In this document: piece by piece, positions 47,001 to 60,830 of the stretch
Position numbering within the stretch: the stretch's first letter is position 1
How the letters are laid out: each line of letters opens with the position of its first letter
Assembly (NCBI RefSeq): GCF_030272615.1
Contig: NC_081410.1
Coordinates: 192,531,619 to 192,595,618 of the forward strand
Reading direction: 5' to 3'
Source: Cryptomeria japonica
Taxonomy: Eukaryota; Streptophyta; Pinopsida; Cupressales; Cupressaceae
Length of the DNA: 64,000 nucleotides
Made by a program: the position numbers and the translations under genes
Notes under the pieces: generated by a model
The model's database searches: none
The model's input: only the letters and a program-made list of their open reading frames with translations
Told to the model about the DNA's origin: nothing

Positions 47001-48254
47001 TTCTTGGCCTTTGCAGCTCACAAGGATTACAAAGTTTATCAAATGGATATTAAATGTGCATTTTTAAATGGAGATCTTGAAGAAGAAGTCTATATTGAAC
47101 AACCTGATGGATTTTCTTTGACAGATAACAATGATATGGTTTGTAGATTAAGAAAAGCTCTGTATGGACTAAAACAAGCTCCAAGAGCCTGGTATGCAAG
47201 ATTGGATAAGTATCTTTTAAAAATTGGTTTTACTAAAGGAAATGCAGATAGCAATTTATATTACAAAGTAACTAATGATGACATCTTGATTATGGAAGTA
47301 TTTGTTGATGATATAATCTTTGGAGGAGAAGATGGATTATGCAAAGAATTTTCTCTTAAAATGCAACATGAATTTGAAATGTCTATGATTGGAGAAATAA
47401 AATTCTTTTTAGGATTGTAGATTTTACAGACTGATAAAGGCATATTTTTAAGTCAATCTAAGTACTTGAAAGAACTACTTAAGAAATTTGGGATGGAAAA
47501 CTCTAAACCGGTAAGCACACCTATGACTACAAATGACAAATTATCTCAAAGGGATGAATCTACACCTATTAATCCAACTAGATACAAATCTATGATAGGA
47601 GGTTTACTGTATTTGACACAAACCAGACCTGATATTATGAATGCAGTATGTATAGTTTCTAGATTTCAGAGTAATCCCAGGGAAAATCATGAATCAGCAG
47701 TTAAAAGGATTTTCCGGTACTTACAAGGCACAACAAATCCTGGATTATGGTATCCTAAAGATGAAAATTTTGATCTATATGCATACACAGATGCAAATTG
47801 GGGAGGAGATGTGGATGATAGAAAGAGAACCACTGGAGGAGCATTCTTTCTTGGAAAGAGATTAGTTTATTGGTTAAGTAAGAAATAGAGTTGTACATCT
47901 TTATCAATAGCAGAATCAGAATATGTTGCAGCAGCAACAAACTATACATAGGTACTTTGGCTTAAGCAAATGTTGAAAGACATAAAGGTAAAATGCAAGG
48001 AACCTATTACTATATATTGTGATAACACTGCAACAATTGATATATCTAAGAATCCAGTATTACACTCTAAAACAAAACATGTTTCTATCAAACTAAATTT
48101 TCTAAGAGAAAAAGTTGAAGAAAAGGAAATAAAACTGGTTTATGTGAATACTAAAGAACAGCTTGCAGATATTTTTACAAAACCTTTGCCTAAGGAAACT
48201 TTTGAGTATCTCAGAGACCAGCTCAGAGTCTTACCTCCACTAGTAGAGACTTAG
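44100..48254 (+). pseudogene. Copia gag-pol polyprotein, element D
   Basis: A single reading frame of 1385 codons runs from the ATG at 44100 to TAG at 48252-48254. It is broken by in-frame stops at 44667, 45252, 46158, 46782, 47418, 47886 and 47949 but by no frameshift. Domains in order: gag (WKIRMETHLNCIGKYIWE); zinc knuckle CFNCNKIGHMASRC at 44922-44963; protease DSG at 45225-45233; GAG-pre-integrase (LWHKRLCHVNF); integrase (HTDLCGP, IDDYSR, RSDQGGEF, PQQNGVVERK); reverse transcriptase ([31 protein letters not shown] at 47301-47321); and RNase H (YTDANWGGDVDD, AESEYVAA, CDNTATIDI). All catalytic motifs are present, so the damage is recent relative to the loss of frame seen in copia A and B. 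No intact product is possible. Confidence 0.93.
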
Positions 48255-48606
48255 ACAGTTGATGATTGTCATCAACCGGCAGAATTAAATGGACAAATCT
48301 TTTATTCTGGTATTTGATGAGGAAGCTACTTCTCAGGGGGAGTAGTTGGTATATTGAATTGGTTGGTATTTTGTATGAACTTGACCTTTTGTGACTTTGG
48401 CATTTGATGTTAAAGGGGGAGAGATATATGGAAAAACATTAAGGAAAGATACATGGAAAAATGCATTATCTTTTTGAGGAGAGATTGGTATTGAAAATAA
48501 ATCTTTGAATAAACACATATTACTCCCAGGAGGAGAATTGGTTTTTGTACTTGGCATTTTTGCTTTGGCACTTTGATGGTTTTTCCATCTTGTGTTGCCA
48601 TCAATG

Positions 48607-48620
48607 CCAAAGGGGGAGAT
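48607..48620 (+). promoter_or_regulatory. Polypurine tract of copia D
   Basis: ccaaagggggagat before the 3' LTR, the same sequence as in elements A and E. Confidence 0.85.
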
Positions 48621-49688
48621 TGTTGGTATTTTGGTATGGTTTTGTCATTGATGTCAACACCTGCTAAATACACCTACTTTGGACATCCAGCAACTTTCAC
48701 CGATAATCAGTAAACTATTCAAACAGTCACCGGTATATGGTCAACCAGCAGGATATAATGTTCACCGGTACCTGCATTGACATGGAAGACACCTGGTAAT
48801 GTCGAAGACATCATGTGGACACCTTACTTTGAAGTAATAATCATTGGTATATTCTTATTTGCATATTTGCTTTTACCGGCAAATAGGTCCAGGTTATCTA
48901 GGATTACACCGACAGGTTTATCTTTTCCAGATCAGCATGGCACACTATGGAAATGATTTATTATTGTTGTAAATGCATTAAGCCGACATGTTCAATCGGT
49001 TATTGCATCAGATATTGTATTATTTGTAAAATGTTTTATTGTAATATCTTGTAGAGCTGACCTACTAAAATTGGTCTTAGGGTATGGTATAAATATAAGA
49101 TCTTATTTGTAAGATCAAGTGTGGAATGCGAAAAAGATTTAAGGAAGGATATATGTGAGATCAAGTAGAGATATACATGAAGACATCATTTGAAGGTGAA
49201 GTTAAGTTTTTGTAGAAGCATATCAAAATTACACCGGTACTAAATCCAGCATATGAAGATGCTATTTCGTGCAGTACATTCTCATTGGATTTAACCATCC
49301 AACTATAGTCAGTGTGACTCCCATTTGTGTTTGAGCAGTGAGCTCTATGCTGTTGGCCTTTTTGCATTTGCAGACCCCTCTTTGTACACTTACTATCTGC
49401 AGTAGTATCATCTGATTGTGGGTAAGGTTTCCCACCGTGGTTTTTCCCCTTACAGGGTTTCCACGTACAAATATTTGTGTCATGTGTTGTGGATGACTTT
49501 GTGCTTATGTTTCATGCATTAATTCTTATCGGTATAGCTTTTTATGTTAACATTGTTTACCGACATACTTAACTGTCTTACCGATATTAAGCATTAAGTT
49601 GGTTAATAAGATTTTGGTTTGAATTTATTAGACAACTGATTCACCCCCCCCCCCCCCCCCCCCCTCTCAGTTGTCTCCGGGACCTACA
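48621..49688 (+). repeat. 3' LTR of copia D
   Basis: 1068 bp, tgttggtatt to gacctaca. It contains a TATA-like ggtataaatataag near 49085-49098 and a run of 21 C at about 49644-49664. Confidence 0.9.
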
Positions 49689-52600
49689 GTCTTGTTTTGA
49701 ATATAATATTGTTCCCCCTTATTTTTTTCTATCTATCAGTAAAGATTTTTTTATATGGTTAAAATTAGAGAAAATTATGATAATCCATAATTCATTTAAT
49801 TTAAAATAAAAGAAAACATAGATAAAGTTGTTTAAATACATATTATTTATTTTGGATATTTTGTTCTGAAGAGACCTTACTTTCTTATTATAAGTCAACA
49901 AATTGTTAAAAGATGGATTTGGCTATTACAATTTAGGAGATGTTGTTACTCTATAGTTAATCTTGTAATTATAAATTGCTCAACTTATCAATTGAGTACT
50001 CTTTTGAGTCTTAAGTGAAGTCACCAAGATCAATGTTAATAAATTAAAAACTATTATACAGAACACTAATGATAAATGCTTATTAGAATTTATCAATTGA
50101 ATAGCTTCTCTAGCTTGCTACTAATTTGTGTAACGACATTCTAATTGTAGACATGATTTCTATAGAGTTCCCATTTTTATAGGTGACATCTTTATAATCT
50201 AGATTACACTTTCAAAGAATGTTGCAAAGAAGTATGACTATGATATCGATATCATCAATCCATGTTATTATATGACATCTTAATGACGGATAACATAGTT
50301 AATGTATATTAATCATATTGGAACAACTTAGGTCTTTTTGTCTAAATTTTTTAACACTTACTATGATTATGTTACTGTGTTTAGATATTATTTAATAATA
50401 GTATCTTGTTAGTATTATGGCCAATATCCCATTAATTATTATGGTGTCTGGAAGTAACTTTACTAGCAATATGAATAATTATCCTTGGCGTATCTAATGT
50501 TATCAAGAATATCCCTAACCTTAATGATTATGTGAAAATGATATTAAGGAAGGAAATGATTTTCCTTGAATGATAGAGGAAGAAATATAATCATTTGAGT
50601 ATCTTGGTAGAGAAACCTATGAATAAATAATCTCTAGATCAAATCTATCTAAGACTTTGTCTCTGTTTCACCTTAGTGAGTGGCAGCCGGCAAGGGGAAT
50701 TGTCTAGGGTAAGAAGCCCTAGAAAGGGTTGTGTACTCACTTTTATAAATTTATATCTTTTTAAGTCGAACTACGAAGTCTCTGTGCTTTCACATAGGCA
50801 AGGTCATCTATGATGATCCCTCAATACTTTAGGTCTGGCCCTTAGGTCTATCTCTTCTCCAACTATGTCTGATCTTGCCAGTCTTTCCTATGTTATGTGT
50901 TTACCCTCAAGAGTTATGTGGTAAATTATTATACAATTGAGCCAGTTCAAGTAATGATATGATATATCTTGATGATTATGTATTTAACCTTTAATAGATT
51001 TTATATTGTACATCTAGTTGTGTAAACAAGTATGCAGGTACATGAATCAAGATGCAATTTTTGCTACACAAAAGTGAACTCAGGTACGAAATGCTAGCTT
51101 TGTATAATTTAGTATTGTTATAAGCTACTATTCCAATTAGATTCATTGGATCCTAAATGTTAGATTAGTGTTATAATGAGTATGATCATGATCTCATTTT
51201 CCTTAATTAGAGTAATATGTTATTAAAACAAAAAATCTCATTTTTAGTGATGTTCACTAAGGTAAGAAGTGGGCATGACACTTGATATCAAAGCATGGGT
51301 TCTAACACTAGGTACTCTGGTTTTATGAGCCCATTAGGTTTTTTTTGTTGCTTGCACTCTCATGTATATATTCTCCTTTTGGTTGTCCTAGACCATTTTG
51401 CTTGGTTCATGCTTATGGAGAGTTATGTAGACCTTGGATGTAGATAAGTTTTTCTCTCTTGTTGCATTTCCTTTCTAATGCTTATTTTCTAATAACTTTG
51501 TGTTTCTTTCTCTCTCTCACTCTATGCTTGTCATAATTAAAGTTAATTTTAAGTCCTTTTGTGAATTTGAATTATCTTCCTTAATTTTTTACTAGATGGA
51601 TGTTGGAGATATGACTAGATAATTGATAATCTTGTTGGAATAAATATGAGGTGTCATTCCTTAATTGTGTTAGTGTGTATCTATGATATGTTGTATGGTG
51701 GTGTTTAAACAACTCTCTTGTATAAAATATCAACGCCCTTTCAATTTGAATTGTGAAATATGGATTTGTGCTAGGGGTATTGCAAGCCTACTTAGTATAG
51801 GTCAAGGAGATTAAGATTAAAAGGCTTGTTTTTTATGTAGTCATTGAATAGGAATAGAAAATGTTATTTCTCTCCTTATTTTCCTTGCCATGAAATTTAG
51901 GTAATCTAGAAGATTATGAATAAGTGTAGTTAGCCTCAATCAATGAGACTATTTTTCATTATTTTGTATTAGTAAATGGAATGGGAAAATGCACAAAGAT
52001 GGGGGACCAAAAAGGGGTCTTAAGATGCCACTTTTTTTTCTGAAATTAGCAAAGTTTGAACTTTGACAAGAAAATGAAGATAGTTACACTCAAAATATGA
52101 GGATGCAATAACAACAAGATTTGTAGTGCTCTGAGTCTACTTTCTAAAGTACTAATTTTTTTTTAAAATGGTTGAGATTAAGGGTTTCAAAACGGGGGAG
52201 CACACAAAGTGGTGCTTTTTTTTAGAAACAAATAACGTAGCAAGTGGGGGTGCTCCCCCTAAAATGTCAACTTATTTTTGGAATTTTTAAAATCACTCTA
52301 GTGAGAAATTAGCTAACACCATTTAGTTTATGCTAGATTTTTTAGCTAATTTTTTAATGAATATATGATTTTTTACCAATTTTCAAAGTGGACACTAATT
52401 TTTTAATGAAATTTGAGTGTGCTCTACCAAAAAAATTGTGAAAAATAATCAAAAATCAAAATATTTTTTTTTAAAATTGTGTAGAATGGATTCTACTCTC
52501 TAAAAATGTAATTTTTTTCAAAATTGGATAAACGAGTAAAAATCTATGGCTGAAATATGACATGTTGGTTTTTAACAAAAAACAAACACACTAACAAAAG

Positions 52601-53164
52601 AAATTATGCATGAAGACCTTAACATTATCAAAATTTGAAAATAATTATATTGTTGGATAGATAAAATAGAGTTTACTGATTGTGTGGTGCTTTTTTTTAA
52701 ATTTCATTGAAACACATGCAAACCTGACGAAGAGCATGAACAAAAATAAAATTTTCAATACTTGCTAGAAAACATGTCAAAAGCTTGAGAAGGTCATCCA
52801 AGCCATTGGGTTGGATTCCCAAGGGAAATCCAAGCCTTTGGCCTTGTGTTTACCAAGGCACCAAATGAAAACAAATTAAAAATTCATTTGGCGTGCACCT
52901 TATTTGTGGTGCACACCCAAATGAATTTCATAGCAATTATTCATGCTAGGAAGCACAAAGTGTTCTCTCTCTTGGAATATATGCATAAAATATAACATTT
53001 AAATATAAGTAAAAGAAATAGAAATGTGAACTATACTTTAAGTTATATTTTATGTATATATTGTCAGGATGTTTGAGAGTGGTTCTAGATCTCTAGGAGT
53101 TATAATGTAGATTCTAGTTTTTTGAGTATTAATATAAATTTTAGACTTACTCAAATTTTAGTAA
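49689..53164. other. AT-rich intergenic DNA, possible old LTR fragments
   Basis: No gene. At 51279-51294 gaca-ct-tgatatcaaagc looks like an LTR end plus a mutated initiator tRNA-Met primer site (two mismatches), but no LTR pair or coding region goes with it. Confidence 0.45.
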
Positions 53165-54660
<1,496 letters not shown>

Positions 54661-55945
54661 TCATACCTCTTTAGGGTCATATGGTTCCTAAGTGGAGACA
54701 TATGTGTTTAACCACCTTATGGCCCCTTAGGAAACCATATGACCCATTAGGACATCATATTGTCTGTAGGGGTCATATGTTATCGTAAGGGGTCATATGG
54801 TGTCTAGAGGGGTCAAAAGGTGTTGTTAGGGATCATATGGGGTCCAAAGGGGCCATACATATGTTAGAACACTATATGACCCCTTAGGACACCATATAAC
54901 CCCTTAAGACACCATATGACCCATTAGGACATCATATTGTCTTAAGGGGTCATATGGTGTCATAAGGGATCACATGGTGTTGTTAGGGGTCATAATGGGT
55001 CCTAAAGGTCCACACATGTAATAGAACACTAAATGACCCCTTAGGACACCATATGGACATCATATGGTCCTAAGGGGTCATATGGTGTCCTCAGGGCCCA
55101 CACATGTGTTACAACACCATATGACCCCTTAGGACACAATATGTCACCTTATGAAACCATATGACACATTAGGATATCATATTGTCCTAATAGCTCATAT
55201 GGTGTCCTAAGGGGCTACATGGTGTTGTTAGGGGTCATATGGAGTCTTAAGGGGCCACACATGTGTTAGAACACCATATCACACATGTGTTAGAACACCA
55301 TGTGACACGTTAAGACACCATGCCACACATGTGTTATAATACCATGTGACACGTTAAGACACCATCTAGACATCATATGGTGTCCTAAGGTGTCATATGG
55401 TGTCATTAGGGGTCATATGGGTCCTAAAGACCCACACATGTGTTAGAACACCATATGACACCATATAACCGATTAAGACATCATATTGTCCTAAGGGGTC
55501 ATATGGTGTTATAAGGGGTCACATTGTGTTATTAGGGATCATAAGGGGTCCTAAGAGGCCACACATGTGTTATAACACCATATTACCCCTTAGGACACCA
55601 TGTAGATATCATATGGTCCTAAGGGGTCATATGGTGTCCCAAGGGGTCATCTAGTGTCCTCGAGGCCCACACATGTCTTAGAACACCATATGACCCCTTA
55701 GGAAACAATATGTCCCTTTATGACACCATATGACATATTAGGATATTATATTATCCTAATAGGTCATATGGTGTCATAAGGGGTCATATGGTGTCCTCAG
55801 GGGGAACATAGTGTCGTTAGGGGTCATATGGAGTCTTAAGGGGCCACGCATTTGTTAGAACACCATGTGACCCCTTAAGACACCATCTAAACATCATATG
55901 GTGTCTGAAGGTGTCATATGGTATCCCAAGGGGTCATATAGTTTC
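54661..55945 (+). repeat. Palindromic CATATG array, block 1
   Basis: Units of the form ggggtcatatggtgtccta and their inverse, ccttaggacaccatatgac, alternate with cacacatgtgttagaacacc every 100 to 200 bp. Both orientations occur close together. Confidence 0.95.
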
Positions 55946-56515
55946 TCTCACCTTCTCTCGCTCTATCTCTGCCTCCCCCATCCTATCTCTTCCCTCTCCC
56001 TCTCTCCCTCCCATTGTTTCCCTCCCCCCTCTCTCTCTCCCTCCCCCATCCTATATCTCCCCTCCCTCTATCTCTCCATCTTTCTTTCTCTCTCTTTCTC
56101 CCCCATCTTATCTCTTCCCTCTTGCTCTCTCTACCTCCCCCATCCTATCTCTTCCATCTCCATCTCTCCCTCCTATTTTTTCACTTACCCCTCTCTCTTT
56201 CTCCATCCCCCATCCTATCTCTTCCCTCTCTCTCTCTCTCCCTCCCCCCTCTCTCTTTCTCCCTCCCCCATCCTATCTCTTACCTCTCCCTTTCTCTCTC
56301 TCCCTCCCCCATCCTATCTCTTCCCTCACCCTCTCTCCCTCCTATTGTTTTCCTCCCCCCTCTCTCTTTCTCCCCTCCTCCATCCTATCTCTTACCCGTC
56401 CCTTTCTCTCTCACCCTCTCTCACTCTGTTTCCCTCTCATTGTTTCCCTCCTCCCTCTCTCTTTCTCCCTCCCTCTCCCTCTCTCCCTCCCATTGTTTCC
56501 CTCCCCCCTCTCTTG
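55946..56515 (+). repeat. CT-rich array, block 2
   Basis: Imperfect units of about 50-60 bp built from cctcccccatcctatctc, ttccctctccctctc and cattgtttccctccc. Confidence 0.95.
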
Positions 56516-56648
56516 GTGTCATAAGAGGCCATATGGGGTCATATGGTGTCCTAAGGTGTCATATGACACCTTAGGACACCATATGACCCATTAGCACATC
56601 ATAGTGTCCTAAGGGGTCATATGGTGTCGTAAGGGGTCATGTCATGTA
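56516..56648 (+). repeat. Palindromic CATATG array, block 2
   Basis: A short block of the same tcatatggtgtcctaagg units, in both orientations. Confidence 0.92.
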
Positions 56649-56998
56649 CTATCTCTATCTCTCTCTCCCTGACTCTCCCTCCTAGTTTACATGTCTCTTC
56701 TCTCCATATTTCTATCTTTCTCTCTCTCCAGTCTCTCTCCCTTTTTTCTTTCTCTCTCAAGTCTCTCTCACATTCATCCTCTCTCACTCTCATCCTCTAT
56801 CCCCCCATCCTACCTCTTCCTTCTCCCTCTCCCCCTCTCATTTTTTCCCTTCCCCCTCTTGCTCTTTCTCCCTACCTCATCCTATCTCTTCCCTCTACCT
56901 CTCTCCCTCCCATTATTTCCCTCCCCTCCTCTTGCTCTTTCTCCCTCCCCCATCCTATCTCTTCCCTCTCCCTTGCATTCATTCCCTCCCCTCTTCCC
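56649..56998 (+). repeat. CT-rich array, block 3
   Basis: The same catcctatctcttccctc and cattatttccctccc units as block 2. Confidence 0.93.
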
Positions 56999-57738
56999 TA
57001 ACGACACTATATGGCCCGTTAGGACACCATATGACCCATTAGGACATCATATTGTCCTAAGGGGTCATATGGTGTGATAAGGGGTCATGTCATGTACTAT
57101 GATGTTAAAAGGGGTCATATGGTGTCCTCAAGGGTCATATGGTGTCCTAAGGGGTCATATGGTAGAGTTCATATGGAGTCCTAAGGGCCCACACATGTGT
57201 CAGAACACCATATGACACCTTAGGACACCATATGACCCATTAGGACATCATATTGTCCCAAGGGGTTATATGGTGTAATAAGGAGTCATCTCATATACTA
57301 GGATGTTAAAAGGGGCCATATGTTGTCCTCAGGGGTCATATCATGTCCTAAGGGGTCATATAGGTCATTAAGGGTCATATGGGGTTCTAAGGGACCACAC
57401 ATGTGTTAGAACACCATATGACTCCTTAGGACACCATATGACCCATTAGGACATCATATTTTCCTAAAGTGTCATATGGTGTCATTAAGGGTCATATGGT
57501 GTCCTCAGGGGTCATATGGTGTTGTTAGGAGTCATATGAGGTCCTAAGGGACCACACATGTGTTAGAACACCATATGACCCCTTAGGACACCATATGACC
57601 CATTAGGACATCATATTGTCCTAAGGGGTCATATGTTGTCATAAGGGGCCAGGTCATTTACTAGGATGTTAAAAGGGGTCATTTGGTGTCATCGAGGGTT
57701 ATATGGGATCCTAAGGGTCCTAAGGGCCAACACATTTC
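56999..57738 (+). repeat. Palindromic CATATG array, block 3
   Basis: Several higher-order units of about 160-220 bp, each with inverted ccatatgac / gtcatatgg pairs and one cacacatgtgt palindrome. Confidence 0.95.
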
Positions 57739-57773
<35 letters not shown>

Positions 57774-58660
57774 ATCTCTCTATCTCTCTCATGTCTCTCT
57801 TCCTTTCTCTTTCTCTCTCAAGTGTCTCTCCCTCTCACCCTATCTCTCTCTCCCTCCCCCACTCTATCTGTTCCCTCTCCCTCTCTCTCTCACCCTCTCT
57901 CACTCTCTCTCCCTTCCCCATCCAATATCTTCCCTCTCCTTCTCTCCCTCCCATTGTTTCCTTCCCCCCTATCTCTCTCTCCCTCTCATTGTTTCCCTCC
58001 CCCTCTCTCTCTCTTGCTCCCCCATCCTATCTCTTCCCTCTCCCACTCTTTATCCCATTGTTTCCCTCCCCCCTCTCTCTCTCTCTCCATCTTCCATCTC
58101 CCTCTCTTTCTCACCCTCTCTCGCTCTCTCTCCCTCCCTTATCCTATCTCTTCCCTCTCCCACTCTCCATCCCATTGTTTCCCTCCCCCCTCTCTTTCTC
58201 CCTCCCCCATCCTCTCTCTTCCCTCTCCCTCTCTATCACCCTCTCTCGCTCTCTCTCCCTCCCCCACCCTATCTCTTCCCTCTCTCTCCCCACCCTATCT
58301 CTTCCCTCTCCATCTCCATCTCACCCTCTCTCGCTCTCTCTCCCTCCCCCATCCTATCTCTTCCCTCTCTCTCCATCCACCACCCTATCCCTTCCCTCTC
58401 CCTCTTTCTCATCCTCTCTCCCTCTCTCTCCCTACCCCATCCTCTCTCTTCCCTCTCCCTCTCTCCCTCCCATTATTTCCCTCCTCCCCTCTCTCTTTCT
58501 CCCTCCCCTGACCTATCTCTTCCTTCTCCCTTGCATTCTTTCCCTCCATCCTCTCTCTCTCTCTCCCATTCTTTCCCTCCCCCCACTCTCTCTTAGATCC
58601 TTCCCTCTTTTCATCAACCCCTATCTCCCTCCCTCCATCTCTCTCACTTGAGTTCTTTCT
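57739..58660 (+). repeat. CT-rich array, block 4
   Basis: Many repeats of ctcgctctctctccctccc, ccatcctatctcttccctc and cattgtttccctccc, ending near 58660. Confidence 0.95.
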
Positions 58661-60004
58661 TTTCCACAACCCCTCTTGATGATGATTGTTCTAACACACT
58701 CGCTTACAGTCGGGTAGCCAATGTGAACACTCACCATCTCTCCTAAAAAACAATAAGTTCTAGGGAACTAATCACTCCAAGGTCTCTATAGTCAGGTCTC
58801 GATGGTAATGGGAAGCCCAATGGTTGATGTAGTTGTACCTATTAAGGGGCTTGCTGGTTAAAACTAAATTCCACTAATCCTTAATAACTTAACTTCCTTT
58901 TTTTGTATTTTATGGTTTTAAGATTCTTCTAGAAATAAACTGCAAGATATAGGGAAACAAGAAAATAATAGTGAAACTAGTTCAATGACAACTTAACGAA
59001 CTTTTTAATTAGTACCCTTCAATCCAAATACCATCAAATATTATCCAAATCAACATTCAATAATAGACCTCTAGTAAACCTGCAATGTTAGCAACCTTAC
59101 CGACTCATGGAAAGAATATCACCACAACATTGTCTATCCCAGTAATTCTCATACACCACTTATGTGCATAGCACGAGTCATAAAGAAATAAATAGAATAT
59201 TAGAACACGTTGCTAATTTCAAACAATAGACATTATAGGATCACAAAGAACAAACTCATAGAACATATGCATAGATCAAGAAATCTATAAGTTGCTTCTT
59301 GTATTAATTTCAAAGAATGGGTAACAAAAATAACTCAAGTTCATAACAATCTACAAAATAATCTCAAAATTTCTAAGTGGGCCTCAAATTATAAATTTGT
59401 GGACCCTTACAAATGAATCAAACTCCTCAATTTATAAAGTTTTCTACCCTACTTTTGAGGAAATAAACCTAATCTAAATTAAGAACTCAAAATCTAGGAG
59501 TCACAGTTAACTTGCAAGTTTCTGCCTCTATACTCCAGTTAACTACTATGAAATGGAGGTTAGGTAAGAACTACGAAGACCATGTTGTATGAACTAGGAT
59601 TTTGTAGTCATGCAAAATTTAGCTCAAAACTGGAACGCAAGTTGGAGACATAGTTGGAGTACCACTGGGGAAGTCATGCAAAAAGTCCTCTCAAAAGTCC
59701 TGCTATCTTTAGTAGCTATATGTTTATCTTCTACTTCTTTTTATAGGACTTATAATTATTAATGATACATTCAACTACCTTGGTAGGATGAACAACAACA
59801 TGCTTGATTTTGAATTTAATATTTCAAAATCTCCTCTGCATTCTTTCTTTCCTTCTCTAACTCCCCTATTGTCTCTGCCGCCTCTTGACATTGTGTAATT
59901 AAATATGTATATCTATCCATCAATGTGACAATGAACTGGGTCGAAGGTCCCAAATGCTAGGCCTCATAAGCATCTCACTGGCTGAGTACCTGCTCTTCTT
60001 CCAT
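58661..60004. other. Unassigned non-coding DNA
   Basis: No ORF of note. Moderately AT-rich, with nothing recognised. Confidence 0.5.
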
Positions 60005-60404
60005 AACTCCCGCCAGATTTTACTTTAGTGGTGAATATTCACCAATGGCGAATTTTTCACGTCGGCCCTGTCAGAAATGGTGAATATTTTGTACCGTCAG
60101 GGGGTGGCCATGTTGCCAGAACATTATAAATTTATGTCAATGTCACGGCCCGATCGCCATATGTTTTATGCAATTAAATGTTTTTATGCGATGATTTTGC
60201 CAATACAATATATGGTGGACACACGGTAAATTTAATTATTTCGCCTACACTCTCCGAGGTTACCTTAATAGATGACCCTAATTTGCCTATAGGAATGTGA
60301 AGATTTGTTATCCAGGGGGACCCAATTCACCCGACATCTTGCCAACGTGTGTCTCCAGTCACCCCAACTTTCACCAACTATATTGTATTCACTATTCACC
60401 TATT

Positions 60405-60530
60405 ATTTGGACGACCTATAATCGCCTCAAAAATTACGTAAGTCATATTTGGAGGACCTATAATCACCTCGAAAATTACATAAGTTGTATTTGGATGACC
60501 TATAATCACCTTGAAAATTACATAAGTCAT
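60405..60530 (+). repeat. 42-bp tandem repeat, three copies, upstream of the hAT gene
   Basis: Units at 60405, 60447 and 60489, each atttggaNgacctataatc followed by a conserved aaaattac half. The array lies 75-200 bp upstream of the TATA box. Confidence 0.92.
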
Positions 60531-60604
60531 GTTATAATTACATGGGATTCGCCAAATATTTGTATACTGGTAAATTCCCGTGGAATTCGCCATATAAGGA
60601 TTGG

Positions 60605-60612
60605 TATAAATA
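60605..60612 (+). promoter_or_regulatory. TATA box of the hAT gene
   Basis: tataaata, with a well-placed downstream leader, intron and ATG at 60831. A second TATA-like ccatataagg lies at 60590-60599. Confidence 0.65.
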
Positions 60613-60730
60613 CATGCAAAGATCAGATCTATCTCAACACAATCTGGTGGGTTCTTGGGTCTGAATTCTGACCAAGGAAAATCATTGTTGTTGATTGTAT
60701 TGGCGACTGCTAGTTACCTAAAGCCTAAAG

Positions 60731-60813
60731 GTGAGCGATCATATTTTTGAAGTGGTATATTATACATTATAGTCTATTATTGCTTCTTCAGCAAATTGAT
60801 ATTTTTTTGGCAG
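60731..60813 (+). other. Probable 5' UTR intron of the hAT gene
   Basis: Donor aaag|gtgagc at 60731; acceptor tttttttggcag ends at 60813, 17 bp before the ATG. An alternative acceptor is at 60791. Confidence 0.55.
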
Positions 60814-60830
60814 CCTTTATTTCATTGGAG

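Larger units (their letters stand above)
43826..49688 (+). mobile_element. Ty1/copia retrotransposon D, 5' truncated
   Basis: It has a full gag-pol, primer site, polypurine tract and complete 3' LTR. Only the last 217 bp or so of the 5' LTR remain, and the DNA before 43826 is unrelated to the 3' LTR. It is related to copia A in protein order and motifs but distinct in sequence. Confidence 0.9.

Noticed and set aside
51279-51294. LTR end with initiator tRNA-Met primer site (tgatatcaaagc)
   Set aside because: Two mismatches and no LTR partner; noted only as a weak hint of an old element.
54661-57738. Regularly spaced repeats resembling a CRISPR array
   Set aside because: Repeats are imperfect, occur in both orientations, have repetitive spacers and lie in plant nuclear DNA with no cas genes.
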